A stretch of DNA of 8,540 nucleotides from Endomicrobium sp. (GCA_031264895.1 JAISDI010000201.1:1-8540), one strand, 5' to 3'. Shown: positions 1 to 5,623, counted from the stretch's first letter. Notes: generated by a model not told the origin, from the sequence alone. A program made the numbers and translations.

Positions 1-30
1 ATGCTTTTTTTGACCTTTTTTATTTTGCAT
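1..30 (-). CDS. Possible 5' end of an unidentified gene running off the left edge
   Basis: An ATG at 30 reading leftward opens ten codons (MQNKKGQKKH) without a stop before the edge. A perfect TATAAT box lies five bases upstream, at 41-36, so the mRNA would be leaderless. An alternative is a start at the edge itself, since the last two visible minus-strand bases are AT and an AAGG-like ribosome site lies about 11 bases before them. The lysine-rich start fits a real cytoplasmic N-terminus but is far too short to identify. The call rests only on the promoter-like context. Confidence 0.22.
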   Translation of the reverse strand, partial: MQNKKGQKKH

Positions 31-35
31 AACTC

Positions 36-41
36 ATTATA
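36..41 (-). promoter_or_regulatory. Candidate -10 box for the left-edge gene
   Basis: The minus strand reads TATAAT at 41-36. The hexamer 17 bases upstream (64-59, AATGAA) is a poor -35 box. It directly abuts the palindrome at 66-88, which fits a promoter depending on, or blocked by, a bound regulator. AT-rich sequence produces such boxes by chance, so this is suggestive only. Confidence 0.3.
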
Positions 42-65
42 TTTTCAATCTATTATTCTTCATTA

Positions 66-105
66 TTTCTAATGGATTCCATTAGAAAAGTTTAGCTCTA
101 ATGGA
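66..105. promoter_or_regulatory. Operator-like inverted repeat with a third half-site
   Basis: TCTAATGGA occurs at 68-76, its exact reverse complement TCCATTAGA at 78-86, and a further direct copy at 97-105. The paired arms extend to 11 bp each (66-76 and 78-88) around a single central base. One palindrome plus a displaced half-site is typical of a dimeric transcription factor site. It lies just upstream of the candidate -35 position of the minus-strand promoter at the left edge, so that gene is the likeliest target. The regulator is unknown. A simple cruciform or repeat remnant is the alternative. Confidence 0.45.
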
Positions 106-133
106 ATATCTGGGTTAAAGGCTATTTATACAA

Positions 134-172
134 TAAAAAATACCGGCTTAATTAAAATATAAGCCGGTATTT
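134..172 (-). terminator. Intrinsic terminator of the 152-712 gene
   Basis: Positions 138-150 and 160-172 form a perfect 13-bp stem with core TACCGGCTTA / TAAGCCGGTA and a nine-base loop. On the minus strand the stem is followed by a run of six T residues (140-135; the outer A-T pairs of the stem share some of these). The TAA stop of the upstream gene lies in the loop, so the last codons of that gene form the ascending arm. It would also end any read-through from gatB. Confidence 0.85.
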
Positions 173-712
173 CAACATTTTAAAATTAAAAATGCCGTTA
201 AACACTTTTCTTGATGAGGCAAAGAAAAGAAGCATTGCGATAAAATACGATATTAAAAATTCAAATCCGGGAGAAAGCCCGCCTCCCCCGTGATCCGCAT
301 AAACTCCGTAAAAAGCAAAACCGTCAACATGCGCACAGGAATCCGTATTATGTCCCGAAAAAACGGCTGGATCAAAATTTCCGGCAAAAGCGGCAGTGAC
401 CGCATTTAAAGGAATATTATTATTTTGCTTTGCGTCTTCTTTTTGCTGATTTTGGTTTGCCTGAGAAATTTCTCCGGACGCATTGAAACGGAAAAGCCTG
501 CTTATTGTTCCGGCAGCTTTGTTGATATGCGCAGAAACATTAAAAACGTTCTGCCCGACTTCAACAATTCCGGACGGATCAAACCCGTTTATAAAAGACT
601 TTAAACCGTCCTTGCTTACAAGTACGGGATTGGCAAATAATAAAAACGCCGCAATTACAGAAGCAGTTTTTTTTAATATCCCGCAAATGAAAACATAACG
701 TTTTATTGACAT
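152..712 (-). CDS. Unrecognised exported protein with C-terminal membrane anchor, 186 aa
   Basis: I do not recognise a family. The first 35 residues look like a signal sequence: basic residues at 4-15, then a hydrophobic stretch TASVIAAFLLFA at about 16-27. The middle is polar, with a Gln/Asn-rich tract at 83-99 that looks like a flexible linker. A GGGG run (142-145) precedes a second hydrophobic helix at about 149-166, followed by a basic tail containing SSRK. This suggests a protein exported across the inner membrane and held by a C-terminal helix. There is no ribosome site before the ATG at 712, and a TATAAT box lies six bases upstream, so translation may be leaderless. It follows gatB by 27 bases but need not share its function. 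The promoter, the coherent topology and the terminator at its end argue that it is real. A short fast-evolving lineage-specific gene is my best guess. Confidence 0.62.
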   Translation of the reverse strand: MSIKRYVFICGILKKTASVIAAFLLFANPVLVSKDGLKSFINGFDPSGIVEVGQNVFNVSAHINKAAGTISRLFRFNASGEISQANQNQQKEDAKQNNNIPLNAVTAAFAGNFDPAVFSGHNTDSCAHVDGFAFYGVYADHGGGGLSPGFEFLISYFIAMLLFFASSRKVFNGIFNFKMLKYRLIF

Positions 713-718
713 AATATC

Positions 719-724
719 ATTATA
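719..724 (-). promoter_or_regulatory. Candidate -10 box directly before the 152-712 gene
   Basis: The minus strand reads TATAAT at 724-719, followed by GATATT and then the ATG at 712. Transcription starting six or seven bases after the box would begin on the start codon itself. A -35 match at standard spacing is poor (AAGTAT at 747-742); TTGAAA at 751-746 gives a 21-base spacer. The box lies in the short gap after the gatB stop. Confidence 0.4.
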
Positions 725-739
725 ACAGCTTTTATTAAA

Positions 740-2194
740 CTATACTTTCAACTTTTCAATTAAAATTTTGTTTACTATTTGCGGGTTGGCTTGTCCTTTG
801 GACTTTTTCATTACCAAGCCTACTATTGCGCCTATAGCCCTTTCTTTGCCTGCTTTAAATTCTGCAACGGCTTTCGGGCTTTCGGCTATGGCTTCTTCGC
901 ATATTTTTATAATTGCCGTCTCGTCCGAGATTTGTACAAGCCCTTTTTCTTTGATTACGGTTTCAGGATCCGCCGATTTTTCGTACATCTCTTCAAAAAC
1001 GGTTTTTGCCATTTTTCCCGAAATAGCGCCATTAAGAATAAGCGTTACGAGTTTGGCCAAATTTTTGCTTGAAACCGGAGATTCGTTTATTTCTTTGCCG
1101 GAAGCGTTTAACTTTCCGTTGAGTTCAGTGGAAATCCAGTTTGCAATAGGTTTTGAGGAAAGTTCTTTATTTTCCGACGCATTTAGCGTTTCTTCATAAT
1201 AGTCTGCAATTTGTTTAGAAGACGTTAAAAATTCGGCATCGTATTCTGATAGAGAATATTCTTTTATAAATCTGGCTCTTCTTGCTCTGGGCAGTTCCGG
1301 AACTTGCGCGCGCAGTTCTTCTATAAAAGAGTCCGGCAGATTAAAAGGCACTAAATCCGGTTCGGGAAAATATCTGTAATCTAAAGCGCCTTCTTTTGAA
1401 CGCATGGATTTTGTTATGCCTTCTTCCGCTTCCCATAAACGTGTTTCCTGAACAAGTTTCCCGCCGCGCGAAAGAACTTCTATCTGTCTTTCGGTTTCGT
1501 AAGCTATGGCGTCTTTTACGCCTGATATAGAGTTCATATTTTTGATTTCAACTCTTGTGCCCAGCTCTTTTTGCCCTACAGGCCGCACGCTTACATTGAC
1601 ATCGCAGCGCATTTTTCCTTCTTCCATACTGCATTCCGAAGCGCCTATGTAACGCACTATCGTTCTCAATTCGGTAAGAAATTCAAGAGCTTCCTGCGGG
1701 GAACTCAGTTCCGGTTCCGTAACAAGTTCCATCAATCCGATGCTTGCCCTGTTTAAATCCAAAAGCGAATAGTCGAGTTTTCTGCTGCCGATTTCGTGAA
1801 CAAGTTTTCCGGCATCTTCTTCAAGATGTATCCTTGTTATGTTTACGACTTTTTCTTTGCCGTCAAGCATGATGGCAAGTTTGCCGTTTGAACACAAAGG
1901 CGGTTCGGACTGGGTAATTTGATAATTTTTAGGCACGTCCGGATAAAAATACTGTTTTCTTGCAAAAGTACACTGTTTATTTACAGTGAAATTTAAAGCA
2001 AGTCCGGTTTTTATAATCGCTTCGACGGCCTTTTTATTTAATATCGGAATGGCGCCGGGCTGCGACGTACAGATCACGCACGTGTTAGAGTTCGGTTCCG
2101 CGCCGAACTCCGTAGAACATTCGCAGAAAACTTTTGATTTGGTGTTAATTTGCATATGTACTTCAAGGCCTACTACCGTTTCATAGTTTGACAT
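740..2194 (-). CDS. gatB: Aspartyl/glutamyl-tRNA amidotransferase subunit B
   Basis: GatB is the tRNA-binding and kinase subunit of cytoplasmic GatCAB. It phosphorylates Glu-tRNA(Gln) or Asp-tRNA(Asn) with ATP and accepts ammonia channelled from GatA. The 484-residue length is typical. The N-terminal part carries the hallmark YETVVGLEVHMQ (4-15) and a zinc-type cysteine set at C24, C26, C39 and C42. Conserved blocks RxDVNVSVRP, TRVEIKNMNS and DYRYFPEPDL follow. The C-terminal third is the YqeY-like tail domain that contacts the tRNA, with GAIVGLVMKKSKGQANP near the end. The segment after C42 reads TSQPG, where many homologues have LGLPG. The ATG at 2194 is supported by AGAAGGT about eight bases upstream. 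Unlike gatC and gatA it is preceded by 635 non-coding bases, so it may be read from the distant gatC promoter or from an unseen local one. I see no convincing promoter close by. Confidence 0.98.
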   Translation of the reverse strand: MSNYETVVGLEVHMQINTKSKVFCECSTEFGAEPNSNTCVICTSQPGAIPILNKKAVEAIIKTGLALNFTVNKQCTFARKQYFYPDVPKNYQITQSEPPLCSNGKLAIMLDGKEKVVNITRIHLEEDAGKLVHEIGSRKLDYSLLDLNRASIGLMELVTEPELSSPQEALEFLTELRTIVRYIGASECSMEEGKMRCDVNVSVRPVGQKELGTRVEIKNMNSISGVKDAIAYETERQIEVLSRGGKLVQETRLWEAEEGITKSMRSKEGALDYRYFPEPDLVPFNLPDSFIEELRAQVPELPRARRARFIKEYSLSEYDAEFLTSSKQIADYYEETLNASENKELSSKPIANWISTELNGKLNASGKEINESPVSSKNLAKLVTLILNGAISGKMAKTVFEEMYEKSADPETVIKEKGLVQISDETAIIKICEEAIAESPKAVAEFKAGKERAIGAIVGLVMKKSKGQANPQIVNKILIEKLKV

Positions 2195-2280
2195 TTTATA
2201 TACCTTCTTTATTGAGGATAATTAGTAGTTAGTGTAGTTAGTAATGAGTAATTAGTAATTAACGGCAACGGCAAACATGG

Positions 2281-2300
2281 ATTCCGGCTTTCGCCGGAAT
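2281..2300 (-). repeat. REP-like palindrome with GAAA tetraloop
   Basis: ATTCCGGC (2281-2288) and GCCGGAAT (2293-2300) form an 8-bp stem. On the minus strand the loop is GAAA, a GNRA tetraloop, giving GTCATTCCGGCGAAAGCC and onward. Palindromes of this type, ending in GTCATTCC and followed by ATCCA, are dispersed in many copies in numerous bacterial genomes; I am recalling this, not searching. It lies about 90 bases before the gatB start on the transcribed strand. Confidence 0.7.
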
Positions 2301-2421
2301 GACAACCTATAAACCCATACTACCGTTTTGCCTTCGATATAGACGTTGTTATCTTTGTCTTTGCCGTTCGCTTTTGTCGTTAGTAGTTGTCGTTCGCCGC
2401 CTCTAAGCGAGTCTATGAGCG

Positions 2422-2515
2422 AAAGATTTTTGAAGATTATCAAATTCGGCTGTTTGAGCGGCATTCCTCTTTAGTCTTTATTGCCGCGAGTTCCGAATTT
2501 GCTTCAAAAATCTTT
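2422..2515. repeat. Long interrupted hairpin (14 + 9 + 6 bp)
   Basis: AAAGATTTTTGAAG (2422-2435) pairs perfectly with 2502-2515. After a five-base bulge (2436-2440), CAAATTCGG (2441-2449) pairs with 2493-2501. After an internal loop, GCGGCA (2458-2463) pairs with 2482-2487, leaving an 18-base apical loop. That is 29 base pairs in a 94-base element, too ordered for chance. It could be a structured RNA, a palindromic dispersed repeat or a remnant of inverted element copies. No T-run follows on either strand, so it is not a classical terminator. Confidence 0.65.
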
Positions 2516-2545
2516 TGCGAATGCTTTCAGCGGCAAGGGTTTTTG

Positions 2546-2609
2546 CTTACTTTTTGACCGACTGCAAAAAGTGAGGCGTGGGGTTCAGGGGTACCGAAAA
2601 AACCCCTGA
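2546..2609. repeat. Two adjacent hairpins inside the island
   Basis: CTTACTTTTTG (2546-2556) and CAAAAAGTGAG (2565-2575) form a near-perfect 11-bp stem with one mispair and an eight-base loop. TCAGGGGT (2585-2592) and ACCCCTGA (2602-2609) form a perfect 8-bp stem with a nine-base loop. Neither is followed by a T-run on either strand. They are probably modules of dispersed repeats. Confidence 0.55.
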
Positions 2610-2619
2610 CTAAAGCCTT

Positions 2620-2636
2620 TGCCGTTTTTAACGGCA
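2620..2636. repeat. Short hairpin TGCCGTT-TTT-AACGGCA
   Basis: A perfect 7-bp stem closes a three-base loop. GCCGTT/AACGGC units recur around the island (2263, 2364, 2659), so this palindrome is probably made from the same AACGGC-type motif. Confidence 0.5.
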
Positions 2637-2680
2637 GCCCATGAACAACAAACAGCCAACGGCAACAACGACCACCCCGT

Positions 2681-2716
2681 CAGAGACTTCGTCTCTGCCA
2701 CCCCTCCACAGAGGGG
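2681..2716. repeat. Tandem hairpins CAGAGAC/GTCTCTG and CCCCTC/GAGGGG
   Basis: CAGAGAC (2681-2687) and GTCTCTG (2691-2697) close a TTC loop. Four bases later CCCCTC (2701-2706) and GAGGGG (2711-2716) close a CACA loop. The arrangement CACCCCGTC, hairpin, GCCACCCCTCC, hairpin, GGGGAATT matches my memory of a dispersed repeat found between genes in many unrelated bacteria. No T-run follows, so it is not an obvious terminator. Confidence 0.6.
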
Positions 2717-2829
2717 AATTTACGGCAACGACAACTGCAACTATTAAAGACTAAAGGAACACAGCCTTGCTAACTTGCCGTGCTGAAAGCGCTCATTCAT
2801 TACTAATTACTCATTATTAATTATCTGTT

Positions 2830-4287
2830 TTATATTTTTGGGTACTGCGACATATCGAAGCCGGAAATTTTTTCAAAGGCGTGCGCTGCCTGAAAAAGTT
2901 TTGCGTCGGAAAAACGTTTGCCCATAAAGTGAACGCCCATGGGCATACGGTTTTTTGTAAACCCGCACGGTACCGTAATTCCGGGAAATCCGCCGAGGTT
3001 TGCGGCTATAAGAAATATATCGCATTCTTCTGGAAGTTCTTCTCCGAACTTTACCGGCATTTGAAGCGTTGACGGCGAAAAAATAAAATCGCATTCGGAA
3101 AACGCTTTATTTAAATCGTTAATCAAAAGCGTGCGCACTCTTTGCGCCTGATGATAACATCTGTGATAATTTTTAGCTCCGAGAACGTAAGTGCCGAACA
3201 GTATTCTCTTTTTTACTTCATATCCCAGCGATTCGCCCCTGCTTTTTGCGTATTCGTCGTTTAAACTTATGCCGTTCGGGGAACGGTATCCGTAGCGTAT
3301 CCCGTCAAACGTGGCAATGTTTGCGGAAACTTCGGCGCACATAATAACTTTGTACAGCGCCGGAACATATTTGTAAGAAGGCGCGCTTACTTCAACTATT
3401 TCAGCGCCTTCAAGCTGGAGGTTTCTTACGGCATTGTCAAAAGATTTTAAAATTTCTCCGTCGCTGCTATAATTTGAAAGTTCTTTCGGGATACCTATTT
3501 TTAATTTTTTGAAAACGCCGGAATTATCAAATCCTTCGGTATAATCGGTTTGTTCGGTCGGTTCGCATACAGGATCCCTGTAATCTTTTCCGGCTATGAC
3601 GCTTACCAGTAAAGCCGTATCGTAAACATTTTTTGAAAAACTTCCTATCTGGTCGAAGGAAGAAGCCAATGCGCAAACTCCGTACCTGCTTATAAGCCCG
3701 TAAGACGGTTTATACCCGACTATGCCAGTAAAACCGGCGGGCTGCCTTATTGAGCCGCCCGTATCCGAACCTAAAGCAAAAGGCGCCATAGCGGAACTTA
3801 CAGCCGCCGCGCTGCCGCCTGACGAACCGCCCGGAATTTTTGTGATATCCCACGGATTTGCAGTTTGCTGATAAGCCGACGTTTCCGTTGAACCGCCCAT
3901 TGCAAACTCGTCCATGTTAGTTCTGCCGATAAATACCGCGCCTGCGCTTTTAAGTCTTTCTATAACGGTGGCATCGTATGGGGAAACGTAATTTTCAAGA
4001 TATTTTGAAGCGGAGGTCATGCTTTCGCCTTTTATCATGATATTGTCTTTTATGGCGATAGGAACGCCTTCGAGAACCCCGCATTTTTGTCCGGATCTTA
4101 TTTTTTCGTCCGATGCGGCGGCATGTTTTAAAGCCTGCTCTTCGTTAAGTTTTAGAAAAGCTTTAACTTTAGGTTCAACCTCTTTTATGCGTTTATAACA
4201 CGCTTTTACCGCGTCGACGCTTTTTACTTCTCCGGCGCAAATCTTTGTTCTTAAATCTTTTACCGAACAGGTCAAAATTTCATCCAT
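2830..4287 (-). CDS. gatA: Aspartyl/glutamyl-tRNA amidotransferase subunit A (amidase)
   Basis: GatA is the amidase-signature glutaminase of GatCAB. It hydrolyses glutamine (or asparagine) and passes ammonia through a tunnel to GatB. At 485 residues it is full length. The Ser-cisSer-Lys catalytic triad is complete: K80 in GVPIAIKDN, S155 in GGSSGGSAAA and S179 in SDTGGSIRQPA. FTGIVGYKPSYGLISRYG continues the signature domain. LEGVPIAIKDN and RTNMDEFAMGGSTE are typical of GatA rather than of general amidases. The ATG at 4287 is ten bases after the corA stop; the ribosome site TGAGGA overlaps that stop codon, so the two genes are probably translationally coupled. Nothing suggests damage. After its stop the transcript would enter the hairpin island before gatB. 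Confidence 0.98.
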   Translation of the reverse strand: MDEILTCSVKDLRTKICAGEVKSVDAVKACYKRIKEVEPKVKAFLKLNEEQALKHAAASDEKIRSGQKCGVLEGVPIAIKDNIMIKGESMTSASKYLENYVSPYDATVIERLKSAGAVFIGRTNMDEFAMGGSTETSAYQQTANPWDITKIPGGSSGGSAAAVSSAMAPFALGSDTGGSIRQPAGFTGIVGYKPSYGLISRYGVCALASSFDQIGSFSKNVYDTALLVSVIAGKDYRDPVCEPTEQTDYTEGFDNSGVFKKLKIGIPKELSNYSSDGEILKSFDNAVRNLQLEGAEIVEVSAPSYKYVPALYKVIMCAEVSANIATFDGIRYGYRSPNGISLNDEYAKSRGESLGYEVKKRILFGTYVLGAKNYHRCYHQAQRVRTLLINDLNKAFSECDFIFSPSTLQMPVKFGEELPEECDIFLIAANLGGFPGITVPCGFTKNRMPMGVHFMGKRFSDAKLFQAAHAFEKISGFDMSQYPKI

Positions 4288-4297
4288 AATTAATTCC

Positions 4298-5290
4298 TCA
4301 AAACCACTTTTTCTTTTTAAAGTATATCAATAAAGCCATAATGGCTACCAGCATTATACCGACGGCAAAAAACCACGACCCTTCCTCGCCGAATAAAGCG
4401 TATTCCGGAAACTTGACGTTCATGCCGAAATAACCGGATATTATAAGCACGGGCAAAAGGAGAGTCGCTATTATGGTCAGCAGTTTCATGACTTCGTTAA
4501 GTTTTACCGTAACGCTTGACATATAAACTTCAAGCAAACCGCTTATCATCTGGCTTCGTATTACTATAGATTGGTTGATTCTTGCGCATTGAAAAAAAAT
4601 GTCTCTGAAATATGCCGCGTGTTCTTTTGAAATTATGCTGTTATTTGATCTTGTAAAATAAACATACGACATCTGCTGGGATTCGGCTATTTTTCTTATG
4701 GCCAGAATTACTTTTTTAATATTTAATATTTCTTCCATATGCTTTTGTTCCGGATCTTCCAGAATGGCGTCTTCAAGAGCGTCTATTTTGTCGTCTATTT
4801 TTTCCAGCGAGAACTCGTAACTTGAAACCACTTTATTGAAAATGTTGTACATGATATTTGCAAGGCTTTTGAGTTCTATTTGAGGTCTTGCTTTTGCTTT
4901 TTCGTAAATTGTTTCTATAAAAAACAGTTCTTCGGTATGCACGGTTACGACAAAACCTTTGCCGGCAAAAACATTCAGCTCGTAAATGCTTTCGTCAAAC
5001 TCCTGAAGATAGTTCGGTTTTAGCTGTATGCCGTGCACCGCGCCGAAAACGTAATTTTCAAATTCTTCCATTTTCGGGTAATACTGCGGAAAAAGGCAGT
5101 CTTCCAAAGAAAGTTCGTGGAATTTAAAAGCGTCGGTAAGAAGAAGCGTTTCTTCGTGGCTCAAATCGTGGTTTTCCAGAAGAATGTCGACCCATATAAG
5201 TCTGGGGTTTTTAGTAACGATTTCGGCTATTGCCGCCGCGTCGGTTTCTGAGCGAAATTCGCCGTTAAATGCGTAAATTGCTTTTATCAT
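4298..5290 (-). CDS. corA: CorA-family Mg2+/divalent cation channel, 330 aa
   Basis: CorA forms an inner-membrane homopentamer that lets Mg2+ (also Co2+ or Ni2+) into the cytoplasm. The large soluble N-terminal domain (about 1-265) includes the PKMEEFENY block at 72-80 and a long charged helix around 155-265. Two transmembrane helices follow at about 268-288 and 306-323. The selectivity signature YFGMN is at 287-291, and the basic tail KKKKWF is characteristic. I chose the ATG at 5290 over an in-frame TTG at 5303-5305. The ATG has GAGG nine bases upstream and begins one base after the gatC stop; the TTG would overlap gatC and add MRRNK. Being co-transcribed between gatC and gatA is unusual. 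GatCAB uses Mg-ATP, but a functional link is only inference. A related zinc transporter (ZntB) is possible, but the GMN and overall fit favour CorA. Confidence 0.95.
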   Translation of the reverse strand: MIKAIYAFNGEFRSETDAAAIAEIVTKNPRLIWVDILLENHDLSHEETLLLTDAFKFHELSLEDCLFPQYYPKMEEFENYVFGAVHGIQLKPNYLQEFDESIYELNVFAGKGFVVTVHTEELFFIETIYEKAKARPQIELKSLANIMYNIFNKVVSSYEFSLEKIDDKIDALEDAILEDPEQKHMEEILNIKKVILAIRKIAESQQMSYVYFTRSNNSIISKEHAAYFRDIFFQCARINQSIVIRSQMISGLLEVYMSSVTVKLNEVMKLLTIIATLLLPVLIISGYFGMNVKFPEYALFGEEGSWFFAVGIMLVAIMALLIYFKKKKWF

Positions 5291-5291
5291 T

Positions 5292-5585
5292 TTATTGCGC
5301 CTCAATGACCTTTTTCACTTTATAAAACGTTTCTTCTTTTTGGGGAGCGGCATTGAGCATTTGTTCGATAGTTTCTTTTGGGCAGGGTTTTACTATGTCG
5401 TCTCTCCAGACATTTCTAAGCGAAGTTACGTGAGTGGTGGGTTTTAGCTGCGAAATGTCGGGTTCTTGAAGAACTTCAATAAATTCAAACATTTTATTTA
5501 AATCTTTAAGATACCTTTCTTTTTCTTCTTCTTTTACTTCGAGCCTTGCCAAAAAAGCAGTAATTTCAAGTTCTTCTTTCAACAT
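5292..5585 (-). CDS. gatC: Aspartyl/glutamyl-tRNA amidotransferase subunit C
   Basis: GatC is the small subunit that wraps around and stabilises the GatA-GatB interface; it has no catalytic residues. At 97 residues it is normal size. The N-terminal helix contains the typical ITAFLARLEVKEEE, followed by a Lys/Glu-rich helix and a helix with LNKMFEFIEVL. The conserved C-terminal strand reads LNAAPQKEETFYKVKKVIE, where most homologues have FFKVPKVIE. The ATG at 5585 has a strong ribosome site (AAGAGGTG) about five bases upstream and a promoter a further 40 bases away. It is the first gene of the gatC-corA-gatA operon, with one base between its stop and the corA ATG. Confidence 0.96.
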   Translation of the reverse strand: MLKEELEITAFLARLEVKEEEKERYLKDLNKMFEFIEVLQEPDISQLKPTTHVTSLRNVWRDDIVKPCPKETIEQMLNAAPQKEETFYKVKKVIEAQ

Positions 5586-5623
5586 AAAAACACCTCTTAA
5601 CCCATACGATAAAATAATGAGAA

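Larger units (their letters stand above)
2242..2816. mobile_element. Possible MITE-like unit with 18-bp terminal inverted repeats
   Basis: The 575-bp segment has perfect 18-bp inverted ends and no coding capacity, the shape of a miniature inverted-repeat element. Against this, the ends are very AT-rich and repetitive (TAGTTAGTAATGAGTAATTAG-like), no clean target duplication is seen, and the interior is a patchwork rather than one unit. This is an inference to be tested by copy number. Confidence 0.3.
2195..2829. repeat. Non-coding, hairpin-rich repeat island between gatA and gatB
   Basis: No credible gene lies in these 635 bases. An 18-bp perfect inverted repeat (TAATGAGTAATTAGTAAT at 2242-2259, reverse complement at 2799-2816) bounds most of it. 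Inside are at least six hairpins (2281-2300, 2422-2515, 2546-2575, 2585-2609, 2620-2636 and the 2681-2716 pair). Three copies of CGGCAAC occur at 2263, 2660 and 2723. Two further inverted pairs are 2385-2394 with 2727-2736 (AGTTGTCGTT) and 2469-2480 with 2745-2756 (CTTTAGTCTTTA). I see no transposase, no obvious target-site duplication and no CRISPR-like periodicity. It reads as a mosaic of small dispersed palindromic elements, perhaps non-autonomous mobile sequences. It sits inside what is otherwise a gat gene cluster and would form structured mRNA if transcribed through. Confidence 0.8.

Noticed and set aside
483..698. 71-residue plus-strand frame starting with a hydrophobic stretch
   Set aside because: It is opposite the 152-712 gene, has no ribosome site, and its hydrophobic start is the complement of that coding region.
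768..1199. 143-residue plus-strand reading frame
   Set aside because: It is the antisense shadow of gatB, whose frame has complete family motifs.
2252..2464. 70-residue minus-strand reading frame in the island
   Set aside because: It runs through the REP-like palindrome and one arm of the long hairpin, has low-complexity composition and no ribosome site. It is more likely chance than a gene.
2195..2829. CRISPR array
   Set aside because: The repeats are of different kinds and irregularly spaced; no constant repeat with unique spacers is present.
5291..5305. TTG start at 5305 for corA
   Set aside because: It overlaps gatC and adds five basic residues. The ATG at 5290 has a ribosome site at good distance and matches the usual CorA start.
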